Below are positions 1 through 7,218 of a stretch of DNA of 18,656 bases, piece after piece. The position numbers were made by a program, and so were the translations under genes. Position 1 is the first letter of the stretch. Each line of letters begins with the position of its first letter. The stretch spans positions 1 through 18,656 of the forward strand of contig DASSHC010000428.1 of the NCBI GenBank assembly GCA_035693105.1, written 5' to 3'. A model generated the notes under the pieces. The model worked only from the letters and a program-made list of their open reading frames with translations. It was not told the DNA's origin and searched no databases. Source of the stretch: DASSHC01 sp035693105 (GTDB lineage: Bacteria; Chloroflexota; Chloroflexia; Thermomicrobiales; Thermomicrobiaceae).

Positions 1-20
1 GGAGAGGGCACTTTTCCCTT

Positions 21-53
21 GTCATCCTGAGGCCGCAGCCGAAGGATCTCTCC
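21..53 (+). repeat. Dispersed short repeat, copy R1
   Basis: The sequence starts GTCATCCTGAGGCCGCAGCC and continues into GAAGGATCTC. The same core in reverse orientation occurs at 4076-4110 and 16917-16950, and related copies on this strand at 149-199 and 4176-4227. All copies are intergenic. This looks like the abundant short intergenic repeat that is often mistranslated as HPERS-type peptides in GC-rich environmental genomes; that recognition is from memory. Confidence 0.6.
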
Positions 54-148
54 GATGCTGGGGCTGCGGCCAATCTCTCTGCACGCTGCTCTAACGCTAT
101 GAGACGAGGAGACGTGGGGTAGGCGCGGTGGCGCACGAGGAGGATTGA

Positions 149-199
149 GCGCAGTCGAGGGATCCGTCCTCTCAGGGCACCCAACGTCCTCGATGGGCA
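149..199 (+). repeat. Dispersed short repeat, copy R2 (long form)
   Basis: It begins GCGCAGTCGAGGGATCCGT and ends GATGGGCA. It aligns over its full ~51 bases with 4176-4227, sharing both the repeat core and a second block GGCACCCAACG about 30 bases into the copy. This long form lacks the GTCATCC end seen in R1, R3 and R5. It sits between the window edge and the nuclease gene. Confidence 0.65.
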
Positions 200-335
200 G
201 TGCTTCCGCCCCTGCCCCCACTATGCCTCGCATCCTTCTACTGCTACACTGCGATCAATGCTCTTCATCGCAGGATTCACGACATCGCACGTCCCGGCGC
301 GACGGGCGGCGATTGCACGAGGGGGGACGGCGGGT

Positions 336-1451
336 GTGATCTACCTCGTACACGAGGACAGGCGGCTGCTGGAGATGGTGGACACGCCGTATGCCTCCGA
401 AGACCTGCTGCAGGAGCTGCTGGCCGACTATCCCCACCTGCTGGCCGGCGATCAACTGAATCCGGCCGAGCCGCGCCGCTGGCTGCTGGTCTCGCGCGAG
501 GTCGATCTGCCGGACAACGACGACGGCGCGAGCCGCTGGTCCATCGACCATCTCTTCCTCGATCATAGCGGTATCCCGACCATCATTGAAGTCAAGCGTA
601 GCAGCGACACGCGCATTCGCCGCGAGGTGATCGGCCAGATGCTGGAGTACGCCGCCAACGCCGTCGCCTATTGGCCGGTGGAGGCCCTGCGCGCGGCGTT
701 CGCGCGACGCTGCGACGATCAAGGGCAAGATTCCGACAGCGCGTTGAGCGATTTTCTCGGGCTGGCGGCTGACGCGGAGCAGTTCTGGCAAACCGTCAAG
801 ACCAACCTCCAGGCCGGGCGCGTGCGGCTGATCTTCGTGGCCGACCAGATTCCGCCCGAGCTGCAGCGGGTGGTGGAATTCCTCGGCGCGCAGATGGATC
901 CGGCCGAGGTCTACGCGATCGAGATCAAGCAGTTCACCGGGCAGGGGCAGCGCGCGTTGGTGCCGCGCCTGGTCGGCGGCACCACGCCCAAGCAGAGCGA
1001 CGGCGCGCGGCAAAAGCACCAGTGGGACGAGGCATCCTTCATCCAGGATCTCACCAGGCGCGCGGGCACCGCCGAAGTCGAGGTCTTCAAGCGCGTGCTG
1101 GCATGGAGCAGGCACCACTCCTTGCCGCCCTGGTATGGCAAGGGAGCCAGGGACGGCAGCTACTATCCCACCTTCAGGCATAAGGGGGAGCCGTACTGGC
1201 TATTCGCCTTGTGGTCCTATGGTGACGCCACCATTCAGTTCGCCGACATGAAGACCAAGCCGCCATTCTCGGATGAGGAAAAACGCCGCGGCATCCTGAG
1301 CCGCATCAATGAGATACCGGGTGTGCGCATTCCGGAAGAGCGGTTATCAGGGTATCCTAGCATTCCGCTGTCGCTGCTGACTGATGAGGCCGCGCTCAGG
1401 CAGTTTCTGAGCGTCTTCGACTGGGTCGTTGAGGAGGTGCGGCGGCTATAA
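336..1451 (+). CDS. PD-(D/E)XK nuclease-fold protein, function unknown
   Basis: A 371-residue protein starting at GTG 336, preceded by GAGGGGGG about ten bases upstream; an open frame continues upstream to 258 but without a ribosome site. The N-terminal half carries a restriction-endonuclease-like core: Glu27 in the first helix, Asp71 in SIDHLFLD, then the E85-V-K87 motif in IIEVKRSSD, and Gln101 in the following helix GQMLEYAANA. That order (E, D, ExK, QxxxY) is the PD-(D/E)XK signature of NucS/DUF91-like and related nucleases. The C-terminal part, from about residue 255 (WDEASFIQDL), is a second conserved-looking domain with a WYGKGARDGSYYP stretch that I cannot name. It is a single gene, convergent with the P450, with no restriction or methylase partner nearby. 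The fold is likely; the substrate and pathway are unknown. Confidence 0.8.
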   Translation: MIYLVHEDRRLLEMVDTPYASEDLLQELLADYPHLLAGDQLNPAEPRRWLLVSREVDLPDNDDGASRWSIDHLFLDHSGIPTIIEVKRSSDTRIRREVIGQMLEYAANAVAYWPVEALRAAFARRCDDQGQDSDSALSDFLGLAADAEQFWQTVKTNLQAGRVRLIFVADQIPPELQRVVEFLGAQMDPAEVYAIEIKQFTGQGQRALVPRLVGGTTPKQSDGARQKHQWDEASFIQDLTRRAGTAEVEVFKRVLAWSRHHSLPPWYGKGARDGSYYPTFRHKGEPYWLFALWSYGDATIQFADMKTKPPFSDEEKRRGILSRINEIPGVRIPEERLSGYPSIPLSLLTDEAALRQFLSVFDWVVEEVRRL

Positions 1452-1594
1452 GTCACGAAGCGTCGGGAAGGGTTTGGTGTGGATGTCGCGGATCGGTGCC
1501 TGCCGGCGCGCGGTGGTTTCAACCCGGACGGAGCCGCGCGATCGCGGGCAACGACCAAATATCGTCGTCAATCTCTATCTACCGGCGCGCTCCC

Positions 1595-2812
1595 TCACTC
1601 CGCCCCAACTCGCAGCGGCAGGCGCTTGGGGCCGCGGAAGGAGAAGCCGTCCAGCCACTCGATCTCGCCGGCGGCCAATTCCAGGTCGGGGCAGCGCTGG
1701 ATGAGGGTGTTGACCGCGATCTGGGCTTCGGCGCGGGCGATGGCCGAGCCGAGGCAGAAGTGCGGCCCGTGGGCGAAGTCGAGGTGGCGGTTCGGCTGCC
1801 GCGTGATGTCGAAGCGGTCGGGCTCGGGGAACTGGCTTTCGTCGCGGTTGGCCGAGGCCAGCACCAGGAAGACGTTCTGCCCCGCCTCGATCGCCTGCCC
1901 GCCAAGCTCGATGCGTTCCTTCGCCACCCGGCTGGTCGTCTGCACCGGGCACTCGAAGCGCAGCACCTCCTCGATCGCGAGGCGGATCAGCGCCGGCTCC
2001 GCGCGCAGCCGGGCCAGCGACTCCGGGTGCCGCAGCAGCGTCAGGATGGCGTTGCCGATCAGGTGCGCGGTCGAGTTGTTGCCGCCCACCAAGAGCGCGA
2101 TGATCATCACCACCATCTCAGCGGTGGTCAGCCGGTCGCCCGCCTCCTCGGCCTCGATCAGCAGCGTGATCAGATCCTCGCGCGGCTGGCGGCGGCGCGC
2201 GGCGATCACCGCCTCAAGGTACGCTTTCGTCTCCAGCATGGCCGCCTGGCCCTGGCGCATCACCGCCACGCGCTCGCCCAGCGTGCCCGGCCGGTCGTAG
2301 ATGCGCACCTGGGCGCGGCTCCAGCGGGCGAAATCGGCCTGCCGCTCCAGCTCGACGCCCAGCATGTCGGCGATGACGTAGCTCGGCAGCGGGGAGGCGA
2401 ACTCCTCCATCAGCTCCAGCTCGCCGCACGGCAGCAGCCCGGCCAGCAACTGGTCGCAGAGCGCCTGGATGCGCTCGCGCTTGACGCTGGCCGCCTTGGC
2501 CGAGAAGGCTTTCGTGAGCAGGTTCCGCAGCCGGGTGTGGGCCGGCGGGTCGGTCAGCAGCATGCGGCTGGAGAGGACCGCACGCATCGGCTCCAGCTCA
2601 CGCTGCACGTCCCGCGGCAGCACCGAGAGGAGCGAGCCGGTGCGCGCCGAGGAGATGCGCGGGTCGTTGAAGAGGCTGAGCACGTCGTCGTAGCGGAAGA
2701 CGAACCAGCCCTGCCCGTTCCAGAAGACGGGTTGCTCGCGGCGCAGCTCGCGGTAGAGCGGATAGGGGTCCGCCTTGATGGCCGGGTCGCCGAAGTCGAT
2801 CGTCGCGGACAT
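1595..2812 (-). CDS. Cytochrome P450 (bacterial class I, soluble)
   Basis: A 405-residue heme monooxygenase of the usual bacterial soluble length, with no membrane anchor. Visible landmarks are the K-helix ExxR as E282-V-L-R285, the heme loop F346-x-x-G349-x-H351-x-C353-x-G355 (Cys353 is the axial thiolate), and the I-helix segment LVGGNNSTAH at 241-250. The usual I-helix acid-alcohol pair (E/D-T) is Asn246-Ser247 here, which is unusual and may affect proton delivery or chemistry. The start ATG follows GGGAGAT by about seven bases. No ferredoxin or reductase is encoded nearby, so electrons must come from partners elsewhere. The gene lies downstream of the M42 peptidase on the same strand but is separated from it by a strong inverted repeat, so co-transcription is doubtful. 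The substrate cannot be deduced. Confidence 0.93.
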   Translation of the reverse strand: MSATIDFGDPAIKADPYPLYRELRREQPVFWNGQGWFVFRYDDVLSLFNDPRISSARTGSLLSVLPRDVQRELEPMRAVLSSRMLLTDPPAHTRLRNLLTKAFSAKAASVKRERIQALCDQLLAGLLPCGELELMEEFASPLPSYVIADMLGVELERQADFARWSRAQVRIYDRPGTLGERVAVMRQGQAAMLETKAYLEAVIAARRRQPREDLITLLIEAEEAGDRLTTAEMVVMIIALLVGGNNSTAHLIGNAILTLLRHPESLARLRAEPALIRLAIEEVLRFECPVQTTSRVAKERIELGGQAIEAGQNVFLVLASANRDESQFPEPDRFDITRQPNRHLDFAHGPHFCLGSAIARAEAQIAVNTLIQRCPDLELAAGEIEWLDGFSFRGPKRLPLRVGAE

Positions 2813-2838
2813 GGCTGCATCTCCCGTCAGCCTTCGTC

Positions 2839-2893
2839 CTCCCCTCCCCCAGCATTGGCTCGAACGGAGCCGTTCGGAGAGGGGTTGGGGGTG
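2839..2893 (-). repeat. Intergenic inverted repeat between M42 and P450 genes
   Basis: The centre is a 7-bp stem with a 2-base loop (CGAACGG-AG-CCGTTCG, 2861-2876). It is flanked by a C-rich arm (CTCCCCTCCCCC) and a G-rich arm (GAGAGGGGTTGGGGG) that can extend the pairing imperfectly. It lies directly after the M42 stop codon on the minus strand. It may act as a processing or termination hairpin or be a REP-like repeat; there is no clear U tract. Confidence 0.55.
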
Positions 2894-2899
2894 ATGGCC

Positions 2900-3952
2900 C
2901 TACAGCGCGTAGTCGCCGGTGTGCGCCTCCTCCAGGTAGCGCGCCAGCAGGTCGACGCAGGCCTGCACGTCCGAGACGCTGGCCATCTCGTTGACGGTGT
3001 GGGTGTAGCGGCAGGGGATCGAGAGCGTGATCGCCGCCACGCCGCCGCGCTGGCGCTGCACCGCCCCGGCGTCGGTGCCGCCGAAGGGGAGGATCTCCAA
3101 CTGGTGCGGGATCTCCTCGCGCTCGGCGATGTCGCGGAAGTGGCGCACCAGGCGCGGGTTGCAGATCAGCGAGCCGTCCATGATCTTGATCGCTGCCCCG
3201 CCGCCGAGGCGGGTGATGCTCGACTCGGGCGGGTTGCCGGGGTAGTCGCGCGCCGGACTGTCGTCGACCGCGATCATCACCGTCGGCTCCAGCGCGTAGC
3301 CGCTGACGCCGGCCCCGCGTAGCCCGACCTCCTCCTGCACCGTGGCGACGGCATAGATGGTCGCCTCGTGGCCGCGCAACGCCCGCAGCGCCTCCAGCAT
3401 CACCAGCAGGCCGACCCGGTCGTCGATCGCCTTGCTCAGGTAGCAGTCGCCGGCGCGCTCGAAGCCGCGGTCCATCGTCACGAAGTCGCCCACGCGTACC
3501 GCCTCGCGCACGGCCTCGGCCGGCAGGCCGAGATCGACGAAGAACTCGTCCTGGCGCGGCAGGCTGGGCGTTTCGCCCGGCTGCGGCGGCCCCTGTGTGC
3601 GCCCAAGCTGCAGCGCCCCACGCAGGCTGGCGCCGCTGTCGCTGTGAACCAGCACGCGCTGGGCGTTCATCTGCAGCGGGCCCATGCCGCCGCCCAACGG
3701 CTGCAGCCGCAGGAAGCCGCGCTCGTCGATGTAGCGCACCAGGAAGCCGATCTCGTCCATGTGCGCCGCGATCATTACGCGCACGTCGGCGCGCCCGCGT
3801 TTGGTGCCGATGACGTTGCCCAGGGCGTCGACGCGCACCTCGTCGACCAGCGGCGTCAGCTCTTCGCGCACCAGCCGGCGCACCTGCTCCTCGCGACCCG
3901 GCACGCCCGGCGTCTCCGCCAGGCGCTTGAACAGCGCCTCATCGACCGGCAT
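2900..3952 (-). CDS. M42-family metallo-aminopeptidase
   Basis: A 350-residue M42 family peptidase (glutamyl aminopeptidase/endoglucanase-M/TET type), normally a cytoplasmic, dinuclear-metal aminopeptidase that trims peptides and often assembles as a large oligomer. The metal and catalytic residues are in the expected order: H64-x-D66 (AAHMDEIGF), the bridging Asp177 (SKAIDDRVG), the catalytic Glu207 followed by Glu208 (VQEEVGLRG), Asp230 (AVDDSP) and His318 (CRYTHTVNE). The frame stays open upstream to 4252, but the true start is ATG 3952: it is preceded by AAGGAG at seven-base spacing, and the upstream frame reads through repeat DNA. Length and motifs are typical and nothing is missing. Confidence 0.93.
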   Translation of the reverse strand: MPVDEALFKRLAETPGVPGREEQVRRLVREELTPLVDEVRVDALGNVIGTKRGRADVRVMIAAHMDEIGFLVRYIDERGFLRLQPLGGGMGPLQMNAQRVLVHSDSGASLRGALQLGRTQGPPQPGETPSLPRQDEFFVDLGLPAEAVREAVRVGDFVTMDRGFERAGDCYLSKAIDDRVGLLVMLEALRALRGHEATIYAVATVQEEVGLRGAGVSGYALEPTVMIAVDDSPARDYPGNPPESSITRLGGGAAIKIMDGSLICNPRLVRHFRDIAEREEIPHQLEILPFGGTDAGAVQRQRGGVAAITLSIPCRYTHTVNEMASVSDVQACVDLLARYLEEAHTGDYAL

Positions 3953-4075
3953 CGTGTACTCCTTGCTTCGCACCAATCGTCGCCTCGCGTGGCGCCAGCC
4001 TAGCAGCAACGTGCGCGAGCGTAAAGGCGCGGGGGTTAGCAGGGTGGCGCACGACCAGGATGGGATGTCGGGCAC

Positions 4076-4110
4076 GACGGATCCCTCGACTGCGCTCGGG
4101 ATGACGGGGT
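4076..4110 (-). repeat. Dispersed short repeat, copy R3
   Basis: It reads GACGGATCCCTCGACTGCG then CTCGGGATGAC on the plus strand, so the repeat is in minus orientation. It differs at only a few positions from R5 at 16917-16950, and it is inverted relative to R4, about 70 bases away. Confidence 0.65.
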
Positions 4111-4175
4111 GAAAACGGGGCGGACGACTACGATCAACGTCATCGTCCGCCACAGCCCCTCCCCGGCCAGCCCGC

Positions 4176-4227
4176 GCGCAGTCGAGGGATCCGTGCCTCA
4201 CGCGGCACCCAACGCCCTTGCTGGGCA
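4176..4227 (+). repeat. Dispersed short repeat, copy R4 (long form)
   Basis: It matches 149-199 along its whole length (GCGCAGTCGAGGGATCCGT, then GGCACCCAACG, then TGGGCA) with scattered substitutions. It lies about 60 bases upstream of the acetyltransferase start. Confidence 0.65.
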
Positions 4228-4286
4228 CTCCAGCGAGTGCGGTACCATCCACGTGCTATGAGGCCGAGCGGAGAACGGAGCAGCGC

Positions 4287-4697
4287 ATGGAGATCGTCGA
4301 TTTCGCGGCGGAGTACTTGCCGGGGGTGTTGCGGCTGACCGAGGCCGAGGGCTGGCCGAGCTTCGCGGCCGACCCGGCGCGGGCGCTGCGGGTGCTGACC
4401 GCGCCGGGGGTGCGCGCCGTGGTGGCGCTGGATGATGGCGCCGTCGTCGGCTTCGCTCGCGCGCTCAGCGACGGCGAGCTGAGCGCCTACCTGGCCGAGT
4501 TGGCGGTCGCGCCGGACTACCGCGGCCGCGGCCTCGGCCGGCGGCTGGTGGAAGCGGTGCTGGCGCGCTGCGGCGCGATCCGGCTCGACCTGCTGGCCGA
4601 GGACGGCTCCGAGGGCTTCTACCAGCGCCTGCCCCACCGGCAGAAGCCGGGCTTTCGCGTTTACCCCGCCTCGGTGGCCGGCGGCATGTCGAGGTAG
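4287..4697 (+). CDS. GNAT-family N-acetyltransferase
   Basis: A 136-residue single-domain GNAT protein, which would transfer an acetyl group from acetyl-CoA to an unknown amine. Motif A is clear: the beta4 strand AELAVAP followed by the acetyl-CoA pyrophosphate loop R79-G-R-G-L-G84 and helix RRLVEAVLARC. The downstream FYQRLPHRQKPGF corresponds to the usual C-terminal GFYxxxGF region. ATG 4287 was chosen because GGAG lies six bases upstream; an upstream in-frame start at 4218 would read through repeat R4. The protein is slightly shorter than many family members but complete. The neighbours give no hint of the substrate. Confidence 0.88.
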   Translation: MEIVDFAAEYLPGVLRLTEAEGWPSFAADPARALRVLTAPGVRAVVALDDGAVVGFARALSDGELSAYLAELAVAPDYRGRGLGRRLVEAVLARCGAIRLDLLAEDGSEGFYQRLPHRQKPGFRVYPASVAGGMSR

Positions 4698-4728
4698 TCC
4701 GTCGATCACGCCCGTCCTTCCAAGCACG

Positions 4729-4763
4729 AAAAAGCCGCCCCGACTCATGTCCTGGAGCGGCTT
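4729..4763 (-). terminator. Intrinsic terminator of the minus-strand operon
   Basis: The stem arms AAGCCGC (4732-4738) and GCGGCTT (4757-4763) are followed on the minus strand by a run of U (complement of A4729-4733). It sits 35-70 bases past the stop of the last minus-strand gene and also faces the end of the acetyltransferase gene, so it may work on both strands, though the U tract favours the minus strand. Confidence 0.75.
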
Positions 4764-4798
4764 CCGCAGCCGTGCGCCGTTGTTCGTTCGAGAACGGT

Positions 4799-5269
4799 CT
4801 AACCAGCGCCGCGTGCGAGCTTCAGGGGCAGGGCAGCCGGTGAGTGCGTCTCACGCAGTACATAGCGATCCTCATCCAGGGCAGCCTGGTCGAGTAGTGC
4901 CGACGCTATCGTTCCGTCCGGCTCTACCAGTAGCCATTGCTCATCGCCAAGTTCACCCGCGCCGATGAGGATGGATGTCTGGAGCGCCGCGGCGATACGG
5001 TGGATCACGCCCAGCTCGACGCGGTCACCTTGCAGCCGGCGCAGTTGCGCCGTGCGCGGATAGAGCGAAAGGTAAAGGGGGAAGTCGCCCGCAATCCGGG
5101 TACGCTGCACCAGGAGCGATGTGTCCGGCCCGATCAGTTCTGGGGCCTTTTGTAGATCATCAACCACGGAGATCTGCTCCGGCGTCAGCCCGAAAGCAGC
5201 AGCCAGGGCCGCGACGAGATCGTGTTTCGAGACCCAGCGCCCAAGCAGCATGTCTTGCCAGAGCATCAC
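4799..5269 (-). CDS. Uncharacterised protein, last gene of the aldehyde dehydrogenase operon
   Basis: A 156-residue protein that I do not recognise. It starts at GTG 5269 (or the ATG immediately after it); the GTG overlaps the TGA stop of the upstream gene as GTGA, implying translational coupling. There is no signal peptide, membrane span or cysteine cluster. It looks like a mixed alpha/beta soluble protein with an N-terminal helical part (SKHDLVAALAAAFGLTPEQI), a strand-rich middle (GDFPLYLSLYP) and a C-terminal segment with LLVEPDGTIASALLD. It is followed by an intrinsic terminator. The tight coupling suggests that it forms a pair with the upstream 145-residue protein, for example a two-component complex or a toxin-antitoxin-like pair, but no catalytic motif supports a specific function. 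Confidence 0.75.
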   Translation of the reverse strand: MMLWQDMLLGRWVSKHDLVAALAAAFGLTPEQISVVDDLQKAPELIGPDTSLLVQRTRIAGDFPLYLSLYPRTAQLRRLQGDRVELGVIHRIAAALQTSILIGAGELGDEQWLLVEPDGTIASALLDQAALDEDRYVLRETHSPAALPLKLARGAG

Positions 5270-5703
5270 ATTGTCCTATGTTCCGCGCGCCAGGCTACAC
5301 GCGCCTGTTCCCGTGCCGCTTCCGCCATGTCTTGCGCATCCAAAATCGCTTCGGCACGAGCCGATAGCCCAAATCGATTATAGACGCCGAGCGCCTTGAA
5401 GGCCCCGCGATCGAGTCGATGAAACCCAGGACCGTCGATCGGAAAGAGGCGTCCCGTCGCCTTTATCCCGTATCGCCGCCCGCTAACCAGGTAACGGTCA
5501 CCATCCCGTAGCGCATCGCCGCGGTTGATCGCCGCGACATCGGCCGCAACGTTCACCGATGACTCAATCACGGTATTCCAATCAGCGGCACGGGTTCGTT
5601 GCGAGACCGTCGCCAGCCGGTGCCGCGGGTTCGGTGGTTTCGCTTCCCGTGGCGGCCGATTGCGCGCCCGCCGCTCTGCTTCCCGCGACAGCGCGTCCGC
5701 CAA
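5266..5703 (-). CDS. Uncharacterised small protein coupled to the following gene
   Basis: A 145-residue, Arg-rich protein of unknown function. The assigned TTG start is five bases after the aldehyde dehydrogenase stop; a CTG (5712-5710) overlapping that stop is an alternative, and no clear Shine-Dalgarno is visible, so translation probably depends on reinitiation. The N-terminal ~45 residues are basic and probably disordered. The body contains RYLVSGRRYGIKATGRLFP and GPGFHRLDRGAFKALGVYNR, which look like a small beta-hairpin and helix domain. The C-terminus is helical (AEAILDAQDMAEAAREQARV). It ends in a 4-base overlap with the 156-residue gene. I cannot assign a family with confidence. Confidence 0.72.
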   Translation of the reverse strand: MADALSREAERRARNRPPREAKPPNPRHRLATVSQRTRAADWNTVIESSVNVAADVAAINRGDALRDGDRYLVSGRRYGIKATGRLFPIDGPGFHRLDRGAFKALGVYNRFGLSARAEAILDAQDMAEAAREQARVAWRAEHRTM

Positions 5704-5708
5704 TCTTG

Positions 5709-7193
5709 TCAGGATGCCGGCGGCAGGTCGAGGTAGACGGTCTTGGTCTGGGTGAAGAACTCCATCGCCGCGCGGCCCTGCTCGCGCGAGTAGGAGCTGG
5801 AGCCCTTCATGCCGCCGAAGGGGACGTGCGGCTCGGCGCCCGCCGTCTCCGAGTTGACGTGGACCACGCCCGCCTCGATGCTCCGGATGAACTGGAAGGC
5901 GGTGCGGATGTCGCGCGTCACCAGCGCGGCGCTCAGCCCGTAGCCGACGCCGTTGGCGATCTCGATGGCGCGCTCGATGTCCGGCGCGCTGATGATGCCG
6001 ACAACCGGGCCGAAGATCTCCTCCTGGGCGATGCGCATCTGGGGCGTCACGTTGTCGAAGACGGTCGGCGCCACGTAGTGGCCGTGGGCGTACTGCTCGC
6101 CGCCCGGCGCCGCTCCCCCGGTCAAGAGGCGCGCGCCCTCGCGCTGGCCGATATCGATGTAATTCAGCACCGACTGGCGCGCTTCATCCGAGACGAGCGG
6201 TCCCAGGTAGCTGCTCGGCTCCAGCCCCGGCCCGACCGCCAGCCCGCGCGCCCGCTCGGTCAGCGCCTCGGCGAATTTGGGCGCCAGCGACTCGACCACG
6301 ATCACCCGGCTGGTGGCGGTGCACTTCTGCCCGGTCGAGCGCATCGCGCCGGCAATCGTCAGGTCCACCGCCTGATCGAGATCGGCGTCGGCCGCCACCA
6401 CCACCGGGTTCTTGCCGCCCAGCTCCAGCTGCACCTTGGCGCCGCGCTCGCCGGCGATGGCGTGGAGGTGGCGCCCGACGGCGTTCGAGCCGGTGAAGCT
6501 GATAGCGTTGACGCGCGGGTCACGCGCCAGCGTCTCACCAACCACCGCGCCCGGCCCCTGGACGAGATTGAGCACACCCGGGGGCAGCCCGGCCTCCGCG
6601 AAGACCTCGACGATGAGCTGGGCGGTCAGCGGGGTCAGCTCGGCCGGTTTGAAGATCGCCGTGTTGCCGTAGGCCAGGCAGGGCGCCAGCTTCCAGAGCG
6701 GGATGGCGACCGGGAAGTTCCAGGGGGTGATGATCCCGGCCACGCCCAGCGGCACGCGCTCGGTGTAGAGGAAGGTCTCCGGGTTGTTGCCGGAGTAGAC
6801 CTCGCCCAGCGCGCGCACCGGCTCCCCGGCGTAGTAGCGCAGGATGCTGACGCCGCGCAGCGTCTCGCCCACGCCCTCGCCGATCGTCTTCCCCTCCTCG
6901 CGCGTCAGCGCCGCGCCGATCTCGTGCGCGCGCCGCTCCAGGATGTTGGCCGCTTTCTCCAGCAGGGCGCTGCGCTGCGGCCCGGAAACCGCGCGCCAGG
7001 CGGGCAGCGCCGCGGCCGCCGCCGCGATCGCGTGCCGCGCGTCGGCCTCGCCCGAGCGCGGGAACTCGCCCAGGATCTCGCGCTGGTCGGCGGGATTGTG
7101 GTTGGGCCGGTACTCGTTGGTCGAGGGCGACAGCCACTCGCCGCCGATGTAGTTGCGCTGGCGCGCGGTCGCCGTCGCTGCCTCTGCGCTCAT
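5709..7193 (-). CDS. Aldehyde dehydrogenase, NAD(P)-dependent
   Basis: A 494-residue ALDH-superfamily enzyme oxidising an aldehyde to a carboxylate with NAD(P)+. All the hallmarks are present: Asn159 in TPWNFP, Lys182 in FKPAE, the Rossmann motif FTGS 233-236, the general base Glu257 in LELGG, and the nucleophile Cys291 in GQKCTATSRV. GQKCTATS and the tail AEPHVPFGGMKGSS resemble alpha-ketoglutaric semialdehyde dehydrogenases of sugar-acid degradation, but no sugar-acid genes flank it, so the substrate is open. Three consecutive ATG codons occur at 7199, 7196 and 7193. AGGA lies 1, 4 and 7 bases from them respectively, so the third is the best start. The gene lies 25 bases after the toastrack-like gene and 5 bases before the next, in one operon. 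Confidence 0.93.
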   Translation of the reverse strand: MSAEAATATARQRNYIGGEWLSPSTNEYRPNHNPADQREILGEFPRSGEADARHAIAAAAAALPAWRAVSGPQRSALLEKAANILERRAHEIGAALTREEGKTIGEGVGETLRGVSILRYYAGEPVRALGEVYSGNNPETFLYTERVPLGVAGIITPWNFPVAIPLWKLAPCLAYGNTAIFKPAELTPLTAQLIVEVFAEAGLPPGVLNLVQGPGAVVGETLARDPRVNAISFTGSNAVGRHLHAIAGERGAKVQLELGGKNPVVVAADADLDQAVDLTIAGAMRSTGQKCTATSRVIVVESLAPKFAEALTERARGLAVGPGLEPSSYLGPLVSDEARQSVLNYIDIGQREGARLLTGGAAPGGEQYAHGHYVAPTVFDNVTPQMRIAQEEIFGPVVGIISAPDIERAIEIANGVGYGLSAALVTRDIRTAFQFIRSIEAGVVHVNSETAGAEPHVPFGGMKGSSSYSREQGRAAMEFFTQTKTVYLDLPPAS

Positions 7194-7218
7194 CATCATT
7201 TCCTTTCTTGCAGCGGTC

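Larger units (their letters stand above)
1..335. other. Left-edge gene-free stretch with two dispersed repeats
   Basis: No gene can be supported here; the short open frames have no ribosome binding site or family resemblance. The stretch holds two copies of the dispersed CGCAG/CGAAGGATC-type repeat (21-53 and 149-199) and the leader of the nuclease gene, whose Shine-Dalgarno-like GAGGGGGG lies just before the GTG start at 336. No convincing -35/-10 pair or terminator was seen. Confidence 0.6.
3953..4286. other. Divergent intergenic region with two oppositely oriented repeats
   Basis: This gap lies between the M42 gene (minus) and the acetyltransferase gene (plus). It contains repeat copies R3 (minus, 4076-4110) and R4 (plus, 4176-4227), whose CGCAGTCGAGGGATCCGT cores are inverted relative to each other and could form a long-range hairpin. 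The promoters for both flanking genes must be here, but I see no confident -35/-10 pair. Open frames running through it are not credible genes. Confidence 0.6.

Noticed and set aside
1496..3322. 608-residue plus-strand frame across the P450 and M42 genes
   Set aside because: It is antisense to two genes with intact catalytic motifs, and its sequence is low-complexity Arg/Ala/His typical of shadows.
3953..4252. N-terminal extension of the M42 peptidase
   Set aside because: The extension is translated repeat DNA (HPERS-like peptide), and ATG 3952 has an ideal ribosome site and matches the normal family start.
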